Shown: in pieces, positions 1 to 8,030 of the stretch
Layout of the letters: every line of letters begins with the position of its first letter
How positions within the stretch are numbered: position 1 is the stretch's first letter
From: an uncultured Clostridium sp.
GTDB lineage: Bacteria; Bacillota; Clostridia; Clostridiales; Clostridiaceae
DNA: 17,042 nucleotides
NCBI RefSeq assembly: GCF_937920395.1
Contig: NZ_CALEVF010000376.1
Coordinates: forward strand, 1 to 17,042
Direction: 5' to 3'
Program-made: the position numbers and the translations under genes
Notes under the pieces: generated by a model
Databases searched by the model: none
What the model saw: the letters and a program-made list of their open reading frames with translations, nothing else
Told to the model about the DNA's origin: nothing

Positions 1-2
1 TA

Positions 3-1061
3 ATAGATATTGTTGAAAAAACTGTAAGAATGGCCATAATACTTGGACTAATAAACTTCTTTGCTTTAAAAAGTGTAACCACTACAGTAACTGCTACATA
101 TATTTCCTTGTCAATCGGAGAACTTATAAGTTTTATTCTTCTATATATTTTTTATGAAAAGAGTAAAAATAAATTTAAGGTAATTGTAAAAAAGACCGAG
201 GGACGGGCTCAACTTTTATTTAATGTTCTTATTGTTTCATTTCCCTTATGCCTAAACGGGTTTTTAAACACAATAATTTCAGCACTATCAACCTTAATTG
301 TTCCGGGACGACTAGTTCAGGCTGGGATAGAATATACAGAAAGCTTATCATTAATTGGCAAGTTTTCTGGTATGGCTATGAGTATCGTGTTCTTCCCTTT
401 TATTATTGTAATGTCAATGTCTACCATGTTAACTCCAGACATTTCCAAAAGCATAAGTAAAAATGATTATACAGCTTTAGAAAATAGGATTCGTGAAGTA
501 ATCAAAATTTCTTTTTTACTCGGAATTTCAACTATGATAATATGTTTATGTATAGGAGACTCCCTTGGAAAATTATTTTTTGATAGATATGACCTAGGTA
601 TCTATATAAGGCTTGCAGCATTAAGTGCACCCTTCATGTATATATCTGGTTCGACCTTTGGAATTTTGAATGGACTTGGCAAACAAAAGGCTCTCCTAAT
701 AAACTCGGTTGTAACCTCTGTTGTCCAATTATTCTTGCTTTATATACTCCTTGGTATTCCAAGTATAAATATTTTAGGCTACGGCATTGCTCTCCTCGTA
801 AGTTCTATTTTAAGCGCCATAATGAATATTATATCAATCAAAGGTAGCTGTTATATATATTTTTCAGTAAGCGAATTTCTAATTGATATAAGTCTTAGCA
901 CCTTGTTATATTTTATATTGAAAATTTTAAATAACACTATACCAAATTCTATTTTTATTACTAAGAACATAATAATTATTCTTGCTGGCTTCTCTCTATT
1001 ATTATTTTCGCTAATTCTTACAAAAAAATCAGAAAAATCTAAAGCACATCATCCAAGATGA
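3..1061 (+). CDS. spoVB: SpoVB-type MOP/MATE-fold flippase, 5'-truncated by window edge
   Basis: This is the C-terminal ~352 residues of a multi-pass membrane protein. The frame stays open upstream of the Met codon at 30 to the window edge, so that Met is internal and the gene starts outside the window. The segment GKFSGMAMSIVFFPF followed by S.ST...PDIS and later FGILNGLGK matches the SpoVB branch of the MOP flippase superfamily (B. subtilis SpoVB is about 518 aa). Family members are thought to move lipid-linked envelope precursors across the membrane, and SpoVB serves spore-cortex formation. About nine hydrophobic segments are visible. The last codons (encoding SKAHHPR) and the TGA stop lie inside the arms of a terminator hairpin. 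It converges on a second flippase of the same family with only 19 bp between stop codons. The symbol is by family resemblance, since clostridia carry several SpoVB paralogues. Confidence 0.8.
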   Translation: MDIVEKTVRMAIILGLINFFALKSVTTTVTATYISLSIGELISFILLYIFYEKSKNKFKVIVKKTEGRAQLLFNVLIVSFPLCLNGFLNTIISALSTLIVPGRLVQAGIEYTESLSLIGKFSGMAMSIVFFPFIIVMSMSTMLTPDISKSISKNDYTALENRIREVIKISFLLGISTMIICLCIGDSLGKLFFDRYDLGIYIRLAALSAPFMYISGSTFGILNGLGKQKALLINSVVTSVVQLFLLYILLGIPSINILGYGIALLVSSILSAIMNIISIKGSCYIYFSVSEFLIDISLSTLLYFILKILNNTIPNSIFITKNIIIILAGFSLLLFSLILTKKSEKSKAHHPR

Positions 1062-1076
1062 TGTGCTTTAGATTTT
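1034..1076. terminator. Bidirectional hairpin terminator between convergent flippase genes
   Basis: A perfect 20-bp stem (1034-1053 pairing with 1057-1076) closes a 3-nt loop. On the plus strand it ends in TTTTCTT. On the minus strand it is followed by a T-rich stretch (rc of 1021-1037). The plus-strand gene's stop codon at 1059-1061 falls in the 3' arm. Confidence 0.85.
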
Positions 1077-1080
1077 CTTA

Positions 1081-2709
1081 CTACCTAAGTCTATTTAAAA
1101 TAGACTTAGGTATAATTCTTGTAATCCTACTAGGGAATACTTCCAAATCTTCTTTAGTTAATCCACCTAGAAGTACTAATGCGAAAAAATAAGTTACTAT
1201 TGCAAATACTAAAGAAATTAATAGAGCCATAGCATTAGCAAAATATCCTTCCTTAATAAAACTAAATATAAAATTAAAATTAAAATAGATTATTTTTGCA
1301 ACTATCCCCATAACTACAGAAGCCATTATAGGTTTAATTGCATGACTTAATAATTTTATTTTAACCCTTAGTGTTTTATTAATTGTAATATAGTTCAAGA
1401 TCAAAAGTATTGCAAAGCTAACTGCATTACCCATAATTGCACCTAATATATTAATGCTTGGAATTGCTACAAAAATATAATTAGTAATTATTTTTCCTAT
1501 CATCCCCAAAACTGCATAAATTGTAACTAAGTAAAGTTTCCCAAGTCCTTGCAGAATTGAAGTTTGTATACTAACCACAGCCATAAGTACTATTACAACT
1601 GACCCATATATAAGTAATCGTCCAACACTAGAACCGTATTGTATTAGATTCACTACTGGGTAAGCTAAAACGGCAAGTCCAACCGCAGAGGGTACTGCTA
1701 CTAAGAAACATAACCTAAAAGCATAATTAATTTTATCTCTTACAGCCTTTTTATCTCTAAGTGCCATCAAACTTGAAATAGATGGTAGGATAGTTATTGC
1801 AAGTGATGTAATAATAGCTATAGGCACATTTATTAATGTTGTATACTTACTTAACACACCCCATAAAACATTAACTTGTACACTACCAATTCCAGCAGCT
1901 AACATTCTTGATTTAACGACACCTAAATCAATTAATAACCCTGACTGTTGTATTCCTAAACATATTGTCATTGGTACAGCAACAGCTAATAATTTTTTAA
2001 ATATTTTTTTATTAGTTAATCTTTTTATATCTAATTGATTGTATCCTTTTGGAACTCTAAATACTTTGTTTTTTTCATAATAATGAATCATGTATATTAC
2101 AGCAACTAATGCTCCTACAGTGGTACCAACGGTTCCACCTGCTGCTCCTGCTGCTACTCCAAACTTTATAAAGCATGCTGCAAAAATCAAACTAAATACA
2201 GTATTTGCAAGTTGTTCAAATACCTGTGATACTGCAGTCGGTGTCATATTCCCTCTTCCTTGGAAATAACCTCTATACGCTGATAAAACTGAAGTAAGTA
2301 AAACAGTTGGAGCTAGTGCCATAATTGCTAATCTTGCAGAACCACTTTGTGTTAAATTAGATATAGGTACTACTAAAATGAGCATTAAAAGTGACATAAC
2401 TATTCCTAATACTAAAAGGGAAAATCTAGCTATTTTAAAAGTCTTTACAGCATCCTTATAATTTCCAAGGGCTATAAGTTCTGATACGATTTTTGAAATA
2501 GCTACAGGTATACCAGCATTTGTTAATATATAAACATATGTAAATATATTGTATGCAGAATAATATACACCTAACCCAGCTTCTCCTAAAATTTTTCCAA
2601 GAAAAGGTATGTAGAGTAGGGATAAAAACTTGACTATAAAACCTGCCGCAGATAATACTGCAAAACCTTTTGTGGTAGATTGTTTGTTTACTTTTATTTT
2701 CTCACCCAT
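1081..2709 (-). CDS. SpoVB/YtgP-type polysaccharide (lipid II-like) flippase
   Basis: This 542-aa integral membrane protein belongs to the MOP/MATE-fold family that includes SpoVB and YtgP (a B. subtilis MurJ-function protein of 544 aa). Supporting motifs are the N-terminal NAGIPVAISKIVSE after the first two helices, the segment GYFQGRGNMTPTAVSQVFEQ in the first half, and GLGKLY in the second half. About 14 hydrophobic segments span the length. The likely substrate is an undecaprenyl-linked peptidoglycan or cell-wall polymer precursor. A GTG at 2718 is in frame, but AGAGGGTGA sits correctly (about 6 nt) before the ATG at 2709, so I start there. That ribosome site directly follows the TAG stop of the upstream pseudouridine synthase gene (12 bp stop-to-start), which suggests one operon with translational coupling. 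Substrate and paralogue identity are inferred. Confidence 0.88.
   Translation of the reverse strand: MGEKIKVNKQSTTKGFAVLSAAGFIVKFLSLLYIPFLGKILGEAGLGVYYSAYNIFTYVYILTNAGIPVAISKIVSELIALGNYKDAVKTFKIARFSLLVLGIVMSLLMLILVVPISNLTQSGSARLAIMALAPTVLLTSVLSAYRGYFQGRGNMTPTAVSQVFEQLANTVFSLIFAACFIKFGVAAGAAGGTVGTTVGALVAVIYMIHYYEKNKVFRVPKGYNQLDIKRLTNKKIFKKLLAVAVPMTICLGIQQSGLLIDLGVVKSRMLAAGIGSVQVNVLWGVLSKYTTLINVPIAIITSLAITILPSISSLMALRDKKAVRDKINYAFRLCFLVAVPSAVGLAVLAYPVVNLIQYGSSVGRLLIYGSVVIVLMAVVSIQTSILQGLGKLYLVTIYAVLGMIGKIITNYIFVAIPSINILGAIMGNAVSFAILLILNYITINKTLRVKIKLLSHAIKPIMASVVMGIVAKIIYFNFNFIFSFIKEGYFANAMALLISLVFAIVTYFFALVLLGGLTKEDLEVFPSRITRIIPKSILNRLR
1083..1111. repeat. Near-perfect palindrome over the 3' end of the second flippase gene
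   Basis: The 29-nt sequence reads as an inverted repeat with 14-bp arms around one central base (1097). It covers the last codons and first base of the stop of the minus-strand gene. In minus-strand mRNA it would form a hairpin just before the terminator at 1034-1076, giving two stacked hairpins at the transcript end. Confidence 0.7.
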
Positions 2710-2721
2710 TAAATTCACCCT

Positions 2722-3675
2722 CTAAAATTTAAATATATCTCTTTTAATCTTTTTAAGTGCTGGTGGTAAACTTTCCGCAATAGTTTTATTCTCCATATAA
2801 GATAAATCCTCTGGGCAATTCTTAAATATTAACTTATATGCATACAAATATTGAGAATCCAAACCATATTTATTATTAAAGTAACTATTTATTTTTTTAT
2901 TTCCGTATTTAGGATCACCAAGAATAGGATTACCAAGCATACTTAAATGAGCCCTAAGCTGATGGCTTCTACCTGTTAAAAGATTAATATCTAGTAACGA
3001 AAATGTACCACAACTTTCTATAGTTTTAACATCCATTGCGATTCTTTTAGTATCTGGCTTTGGTTCGTTAAATACTTGTGATATATTTGCATCTTCGTTT
3101 TTATATATATATCCCTCGTAAATTCCATCCTTAATTCTTCCTGATACAAGTGCCATATAATATTTTTCTATATTACGATCTCTTATCATTTCATTTAATA
3201 ACTTAAGAGATTTAAAATTTTTACCAAATATAACCATACCCGAAGTGTTTCTATCTAGTCTATTACAAGGTGCTGGAGTAAATGTTATTTCATTCTCTGG
3301 TTTGTAATCTCCTTTATCAAATAAATAAGAAAGTGCATAATCAGTTAAAGTCGGTTCACCATCTTTTTTGTCAGCATGAACTAAAACTCCTGGCCATTTT
3401 TCTACCATTAAAATATTAGCATCCTCAAAAGTTATCTTTAATTTATTATCAATTCTTACAAATTCTTCTCTTTTAAACTCACTAGTAATGTACTTTGTTT
3501 CAACAACATCACCTTCTACTAATGAATGTTTTTCCTTTATTTTGCTGCCATTAACTCTAATATCACCTTTTCTAAAAGCTTTATATATTTTACTTAAAGG
3601 TACATCTCCAAGTACTTTCCTCATGAATTTATCTGTTCTTTGTCCTGCTTCATTTGCTCCAATTTCTATCCTCAT
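2722..3675 (-). CDS. RluA-family RNA pseudouridine synthase with S4 domain
   Basis: This 317-aa protein has an N-terminal S4-type RNA-binding domain (about residues 12-60) and an RluA-type catalytic domain. The catalytic loop reads NRLDRNTSG, with the conserved Asp at 141. Most family members have His where this one has Asn138, a variant common in Gram-positive paralogues as far as I recall. TGRSHQLRAHL (234-244) and GDPKYG are further family motifs. It isomerises uridine to pseudouridine in rRNA or tRNA, but the target position cannot be read from sequence. ATG at 3675 has an excellent AGGAGGAT site 4-5 nt upstream. It is the first gene of a two-gene unit with the flippase. The 230-bp upstream gap holds an IS605-like palindromic segment. 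Confidence 0.93.
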   Translation of the reverse strand: MRIEIGANEAGQRTDKFMRKVLGDVPLSKIYKAFRKGDIRVNGSKIKEKHSLVEGDVVETKYITSEFKREEFVRIDNKLKITFEDANILMVEKWPGVLVHADKKDGEPTLTDYALSYLFDKGDYKPENEITFTPAPCNRLDRNTSGMVIFGKNFKSLKLLNEMIRDRNIEKYYMALVSGRIKDGIYEGYIYKNEDANISQVFNEPKPDTKRIAMDVKTIESCGTFSLLDINLLTGRSHQLRAHLSMLGNPILGDPKYGNKKINSYFNNKYGLDSQYLYAYKLIFKNCPEDLSYMENKTIAESLPPALKKIKRDIFKF

Positions 3676-3743
3676 ACATATCCTCCTAGTTCTTTTATCT
3701 ATTGATTAATTCCATACATAATTAATCTATGTTATTAAATCAT

Positions 3744-3869
3744 CTCCTGCGCAGCTGCATATTAACGACTTCAGAAGGAGTTTTATACTACTCTTGAAAT
3801 TTTATTTTTACTAGTTAATTACCACCCACTTATAGAAATGGGAGACTTTCCTTCTGAAATGTCGTTAAC
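3744..3869. mobile_element. Palindromic segment resembling an IS200/IS605 end (relic or PATE-like)
   Basis: No gene fits here. Outer arms TTAACGAC (3762-3769) and GTCGTTAA (3861-3868) pair. Inside them TCAGAAGGA (3771-3779) pairs with TCCTTCTGA (3849-3857). Within the 3' half lies a small hairpin, CCCA.TT over AA.TGGG (3825-3842, loop ATAG). A further short palindrome, CTGCGCAG, precedes it. From memory, the string CCACTTATAGAAATGGGAG and the flanking CTTCTGAA..GTCGTTAA resemble the right ends of clostridial IS200/IS605 (TnpB) elements, so this may be a transposase-less remnant. It could also act as a terminator for the M20 transcript. The family assignment is inference; the pairing is seen directly. 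Confidence 0.45.
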
Positions 3870-3905
3870 AATTTACATCAAGTATCAATTATATACTAAA
3901 TAACG

Positions 3906-5081
3906 TTATGATTTCAATAGAAATTCGTAAGCTAATTTACATTGCATAGCTACACCTATTGATAAACAGCTCTCATCTATATCAAATAAACTTCCATGAG
4001 CCGGATTTATTATACCTTTTCCCTTGTTTCCACTCCCTAAGAAATAAAATAGAGATGGTTTTTCCATAGAGAAATAAGCAAAACTTTCCACACCCATAGT
4101 TGGCTGATCCATTTTATAAACATTTTTTTCTCCAATTAATTCTTTTGCCTTATCCTCAAACATATCCGAAAGTTCATCGTTATTATGAAGACATGGATAA
4201 CTTTCCTCAATTACAATTTCACATTTTCCTCTCATGGCTTTAACTATACCTTCCACTATTTCAACTAACCTTTTCTTTATATATTCCCGGTGTTCATTCT
4301 TCATTGTCCTAATAATTCCTGATATTGTAACATCTTCTGGTATAATGTTTTGAGCTGTACCACCATGAATTGAACCTATAGTTATAACTGCAGGATCTGT
4401 AGGTGGAATTTCACGACTTACAATACTTTGAAGTGCAACTATAACATTACTAGCTATTACAATAGGATCAATAGTAACATGTGGACTTGCACCATGTCCG
4501 CCTTTACCTATTATTTTTATAGTAAATGGATTAGATGCTGCATACGCAATGCCTCTTTTTAAACCAACAGTTCCAGCTTTTAACCACTCTTCTACATGAA
4601 GACCAATAACAGCATCAACACTCGGATTATCAAGCACACCCTCTTTAATCATTAAAGGTGATCCACCAGTAGTTTCTTCTGCTGGCTCAAAAAACAATTT
4701 AACATTTCCCTTTAGTTCATTTCTCATGTTATTTAATATCCTAGCTGCACCTAAAAGTATAGTGGTATGAGCATCATGTCCGCAAGCATGCATTTTACCA
4801 TTAATTTTAGATGCATAATCACACACTTTCTTATCCTGAAGAGGTAATGCATCCATATCTGCTCTTAAAGCAACCGTTTTTTCACCATTTCCTCTAATAA
4901 TAGCACAGATTCCGGTTTGCGCTACCTCATAAAATTCAATCTCCTCTGCACTTAAAAAATCTTTTACCTTTTGGCTAGTTCTAAATAAATCAAACCCCAA
5001 TTCTGGATTTTGATGTATATCGCGCCTCATCCCTATTAGCTCACTCTCAATATCTTTTGCCATATTTAAAAAATTCACCAT
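3906..5081 (-). CDS. M20-family metal-dependent amidohydrolase (aminoacylase/hippurate-hydrolase-like)
   Basis: This 391-aa cytosolic peptidase-fold enzyme carries RRDIHQNPELGF near the N-terminus, then ADMDALP (74-80), the metal-binding MHACGHDAH (97-105), EPAEE (132-136) and GLHVE. The lid/dimerisation signature GGHGASPH, then GGTAQNIIPE, and a C-terminal NPAHGSLFDIDE complete the M20D pattern. Such enzymes remove acyl groups from N-acyl amino acids or related amides using two divalent metals. The exact substrate is unknown. An in-frame GTG exists at 5087, but AAGGGGTG lies just ahead of the ATG at 5081, so that start is preferred. It is 36 bp downstream of the FtsA-like gene on the same strand, with no clear terminator between, and is probably co-transcribed. 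Confidence 0.92.
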   Translation of the reverse strand: MVNFLNMAKDIESELIGMRRDIHQNPELGFDLFRTSQKVKDFLSAEEIEFYEVAQTGICAIIRGNGEKTVALRADMDALPLQDKKVCDYASKINGKMHACGHDAHTTILLGAARILNNMRNELKGNVKLFFEPAEETTGGSPLMIKEGVLDNPSVDAVIGLHVEEWLKAGTVGLKRGIAYAASNPFTIKIIGKGGHGASPHVTIDPIVIASNVIVALQSIVSREIPPTDPAVITIGSIHGGTAQNIIPEDVTISGIIRTMKNEHREYIKKRLVEIVEGIVKAMRGKCEIVIEESYPCLHNNDELSDMFEDKAKELIGEKNVYKMDQPTMGVESFAYFSMEKPSLFYFLGSGNKGKGIINPAHGSLFDIDESCLSIGVAMQCKLAYEFLLKS

Positions 5082-5117
5082 AACCACCCCTTCACTTATA
5101 CAACATTATCGTATTTT

Positions 5118-7157
5118 TTATTTTGTTTGAGCTACGTCACTAATATTTTCACAATATATTTCAATTACATCTCCATTATTTAATGGCTGATAATAATCAG
5201 CTTTATTACCATTAAGCTTTAATATTAGGTTTCCTTTTGAAATAGTCAAATCAAAATCTACATAATTAAAAATATCCACAAATATGTATTTATCTTTACC
5301 TTTAAGAATTATCATATTTTTGTTTACTTTAACATTCAAATTTTGTATTTCCTTATATTCATCTTTGTTATTTTCATTCTTATCATCTTTCTTTTCTACT
5401 GTAGTTTTTTTAGTAGCTTTGGGCACTTTATATATTCTGTCCCCTTCTTTTATAACATAATCCAAAAGCAATTTTTTATTATCTATCATAAAAGTAGAAC
5501 CACTAGTATCGTCACCAAAATACTTTGCATATTCGCTAATAGTAGTAGGCGTTATTATTAAGACCTCATCATCTTCTTTAATAACCTCATTTATTAGAGT
5601 TTTCGTACCATTAATAAATGCTACAGGCTCAATATTACGAATTATATCTTCAAAATAAAAACTTATAGTTTGAATGTTTTTTACATAATCCATAATTTTA
5701 GGCTCGGCACTTTTTCCATCCACACTAAAACTAACGTCAATGATATCCCCTTCAACTACCTCAGAATCAATATTGCTAAGCAGGTTATTAATCTTAATTT
5801 TAGCGCTCGTAGCTAAGCTTCCAAATGCCACCCTTTTTATTCCATCAACTATAAATCTTATATTGCGTCCATTTTTACCAATTAACACCTTTGGGTTTAT
5901 GCCTTCTTGCATCATCACATCCATAACAGTATGTTTATGTGCATTAAATAAACTTATTATCTTATCATTTATTGTTACATCAACGAAATCATTTCCTAAT
6001 CTTTTAATTGATACTAATGCTATGCCTAAAACTGTAACTCCGGTACTTCCAAGGTCGACATCACATATACAGTCGACTACTGAATCACGCCCTTTAATAA
6101 CAACACGATTAATTGGTAAGTTTAAGATTTTAACAATATTTTCTTTAATAAACGGTGTATGTGCTCCTCCTCCTACAAGAAATACTGCATTGGGGGCTTT
6201 CCCCCCATTTAATTCAATTATTCTATTTCCTATTTCCTCTGAAATTTTCATAACAATAGGACTTATTATTTTTAATACTTCCTCTGGATCTAAAATATTT
6301 TCAAACCCTAAAACATCTATGTATTGAATTTTTTCTTTTCCACTACATTCTTTTTTAATTTTCTCAGCAGTGTTAAAATCAACTAAAAACGCTTGTGCTA
6401 TTATTTCAGTTACTTCATCCCCTGCCATTGGCACCATACCGTATGCACTTATACTATCCTTGCTACTAATAGCAATATCAGAGGTTCCTGCACCAATATC
6501 AACTAAAGCTAAGTTTAGAAGTCTGAGATTTTGTGGCACGGCAGCTTCCATTGCAGCTATAGGTTCAAGTGTTAAACTTACAACCTCAAGTGATACTTTA
6601 TCCATGACTGCATAAAGGCTATCAACTACTGATCTTGGAAGAAATGTAGCAATTATCTCCACTGCAATTTTTTCTCCTTTGTGTGATTTTAAATTTGTGA
6701 TTACATATCCATTTAAATAATAATTTTTCACACTATATCCTACACAGTAAAGCTTACCTTGAGATGACTTTGCCACTTCCTCTTCTGCCATTCTAACTGC
6801 AGTTAGTTCTAGACTTCTAATTGACTCCCTATCAATTTCTTTATCAATATCAACATCTATTTCAGACTTAACTTTCGTTGTCCTTAAAAAGCGCCCTGCA
6901 GCTGCAATCGCTACTCTAGTTAATTTAACATGCAAATTATCCTCTAATTCTTTTTTTACCTTCAATACTCCACTGGCTACCAATTGAATATCATGAATTT
7001 GGCCATCAATCATAGCTCTTTCTTCATGTTCAATATAACTTTCAGAAAGAACTTGGAATTTTTTGTCAGATATTATACCAACTGTTCCTATGATAGATCT
7101 TGTTCCTATATCTAAAGCAAATATCAGTTCCTCTGAATGTGAATTTGTGATTTTCAT
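5118..7157 (-). CDS. FtsA-like actin-fold protein with long C-terminal beta-grasp-like tail
   Basis: The protein has 679 residues. The N-terminal ~375 residues are an actin-type ATPase of the FtsA/PilM kind. They contain LDIGTRSI (15-22, phosphate 1), VDIGAGTSDIAI (219-230, phosphate 2) and VFLVGGGAHTP (325-335, adenosine motif). FtsA tethers FtsZ to the membrane and PilM acts in type IV pili; neither role is proven here. Canonical FtsA is about 420 aa, so some 300 residues are extra. This tail has several segments ending in a GD-type turn plus beta strand (470-477, 528-535, 571-576, 661-668) and a Lys/Glu/Asn-rich linker at about 580-605. No terminal amphipathic helix is obvious. ATG has an AGAGGT site at good spacing. 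It has its own promoter and a repeat-bearing leader, and probably leads a unit with the M20 gene. Similar long FtsA-domain proteins occur in clostridia. Confidence 0.85.
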   Translation of the reverse strand: MKITNSHSEELIFALDIGTRSIIGTVGIISDKKFQVLSESYIEHEERAMIDGQIHDIQLVASGVLKVKKELEDNLHVKLTRVAIAAAGRFLRTTKVKSEIDVDIDKEIDRESIRSLELTAVRMAEEEVAKSSQGKLYCVGYSVKNYYLNGYVITNLKSHKGEKIAVEIIATFLPRSVVDSLYAVMDKVSLEVVSLTLEPIAAMEAAVPQNLRLLNLALVDIGAGTSDIAISSKDSISAYGMVPMAGDEVTEIIAQAFLVDFNTAEKIKKECSGKEKIQYIDVLGFENILDPEEVLKIISPIVMKISEEIGNRIIELNGGKAPNAVFLVGGGAHTPFIKENIVKILNLPINRVVIKGRDSVVDCICDVDLGSTGVTVLGIALVSIKRLGNDFVDVTINDKIISLFNAHKHTVMDVMMQEGINPKVLIGKNGRNIRFIVDGIKRVAFGSLATSAKIKINNLLSNIDSEVVEGDIIDVSFSVDGKSAEPKIMDYVKNIQTISFYFEDIIRNIEPVAFINGTKTLINEVIKEDDEVLIITPTTISEYAKYFGDDTSGSTFMIDNKKLLLDYVIKEGDRIYKVPKATKKTTVEKKDDKNENNKDEYKEIQNLNVKVNKNMIILKGKDKYIFVDIFNYVDFDLTISKGNLILKLNGNKADYYQPLNNGDVIEIYCENISDVAQTK

Positions 7158-7202
7158 TTTTATACCTCTTTCTCACAAAATTATTTAAATGTTACTAATG
7201 TG

Positions 7203-7252
7203 AATTAAGCTCATATTCATAGAATATGAGCTTAATTTTAAAATATGAGCTT
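7203..7252 (-). repeat. Three-part repeat forming alternative hairpins in the FtsA-like leader
   Basis: In minus-strand RNA, AAGCTCATATT occurs at 7252-7242 and again at 7233-7223, followed by its complement AATATGAGCTT at 7217-7207. The second copy forms a 15-bp stem (7223-7237 with 7203-7217, loop 5 nt). The first copy could compete for the same partner. There is no T-tract after the stem, so a terminator for the upstream 99-aa gene is less likely than a leader structure, though not excluded. Confidence 0.6.
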
Positions 7253-7258
7253 ATTAAA

Positions 7259-7287
7259 ATTATATAACATTATATAACAATATTCAA
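7259..7287 (-). promoter_or_regulatory. Promoter of the FtsA-like gene
   Basis: On the minus strand TTGAAT (7287-7282) and TATAAT (7264-7259) are separated by exactly 17 bp. A perfect 10-bp tandem duplication (plus strand ATTATATAAC at 7259-7268 and 7269-7278) places a second TATAAT within the spacer. The predicted start is near 7252, giving a ~95-nt leader. Confidence 0.7.
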
Positions 7288-7292
7288 TAAAA

Positions 7293-7592
7293 CTACTGTA
7301 TTAACTTCATTGCTCCAGAATTTTCTGACACATAAGGTAATTGCTTTATAATATTGTATATATATTCTGGTTTTATTTTATCATCTTTTATAATTTGCTC
7401 TAAAGTTAATTCATTATAGTACAGTAACTTGCACCAGACGTCTGAAAAATCTGCTTTTGTAATAAAAATTATATTTTCTTGATCCTTAACTGTAAATCCG
7501 TCAGTAAACCTTTCCATGATTTTCATATCTGAGTATTCCTCATCTGATAACATTAGCAGTACGTCGTCCCACATTTGTTTAAATGAAATCAT
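7293..7592 (-). CDS. Small unknown protein, 99 aa
   Basis: I do not recognise this protein. It is soluble and acidic, beginning MISFKQMWDDVLLMLSD, with a middle strand-like stretch NIIFITKADFSDVW and helices after it. Residues 1-65 are vaguely reminiscent of DnaA domain I (a Trp-containing helix, a strand pair, then DF..W), but this is a weak impression. The start is secure: AAGGAGGAG lies 5-6 nt before ATG. It has a consensus promoter (7672-7700) and sits 135 bp upstream of the FtsA-like gene on the same strand. The stop codon lies only 6 bp before the -35 of the next gene. Confidence 0.8.
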   Translation of the reverse strand: MISFKQMWDDVLLMLSDEEYSDMKIMERFTDGFTVKDQENIIFITKADFSDVWCKLLYYNELTLEQIIKDDKIKPEYIYNIIKQLPYVSENSGAMKLIQ

Positions 7593-7671
7593 TAATTCTC
7601 CTCCTTATAAGTAATTAAATGTTATGATACTTTCCATAGAGCTACCACATCCAATTATTGATGTTTATTAC

Positions 7672-7700
7672 ATTATATGTGTTATGTTTTCACGTTGCAA
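7672..7700 (-). promoter_or_regulatory. Promoter of the 99-aa gene
   Basis: TTGCAA (7700-7695) and TATAAT (7677-7672) have a 17-bp spacer on the minus strand. Transcription would start near 7665, about 70 nt before the ATG. Confidence 0.75.
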
Positions 7701-7714
7701 CAATATATCTTATA

Positions 7715-7739
7715 AAATATTAATTTTAAATTAATATTT
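7715..7739. repeat. AT-only perfect palindrome upstream of a promoter
   Basis: Arms of 12 bp flank a single central T at 7727. It lies 14 bp upstream of the -35 of the minus-strand promoter at 7672-7700, where an UP element or operator could sit. In such AT-rich DNA it may also be chance. Confidence 0.45.
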
Positions 7740-7859
7740 ATAGTACAGTTTATTTATAATTTCATATAATTATTTTTTATGTTCCATTTTATCCCACCCC
7801 GCTATTGAGCCTGTCCTCTACATTCTTTTAATAAAACTCTTTATAATTTATCTATTTTG

Positions 7860-7868
7860 TGTTATAAT
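7860..7868 (+). promoter_or_regulatory. Extended -10 promoter element
   Basis: The string TGTTATAAT is a TG-extended -10 with a poor -35 (TTTATA at 7840-7845, 17 bp away). It would start transcription at about 7874-7876, directly before the small ORF at 7878. Confidence 0.5.
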
Positions 7869-7877
7869 ACAGACGAG

Positions 7878-8030
7878 GTGATTATCATCGAAACTAAAAC
7901 AATAGAAAAAATATCAGTTGCAAATTCAACTCATAAACTTAAAACTTCTGAGAAAAAAGATTTAATATCCACAAATTATTTAATATATGATTCTGCGCAG
8001 GAGTATCTTAACAACTATAAGGTTAATTAA
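7878..8030 (+). CDS. Possible small protein, 50 aa, no ATG
   Basis: This open frame of 50 codons contains no Met codon and would have to start at GTG 7878. The mature sequence is mixed and hydrophilic (for example KTIEKISVANSTHKLKTSEK, ending SAQEYLNNYKVN) and resembles nothing I know. A strong extended -10 sits 9 bp upstream, so the mRNA would be nearly leaderless. GAGGTGA overlaps the GTG and points instead to a start around 7884-7890, where only ATC codons occur. A terminator-like hairpin follows at 8107-8144. It could be a real small gene, a decayed one, or part of a non-coding transcript. Confidence 0.35.
   Translation: MIIIETKTIEKISVANSTHKLKTSEKKDLISTNYLIYDSAQEYLNNYKVN

Noticed and set aside
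5740..6327. Plus-strand ORF of 195 codons
   Set aside because: It is antisense to the actin-fold domain of the FtsA-like gene, has no ribosome site, and its composition mirrors the opposite strand.
7785..7825. GC-richer patch (CCCACCCCGC region), possible structured RNA or leader peptide
   Set aside because: No stable stem or riboswitch motif could be recognised, and the only ORF nearby is five codons.
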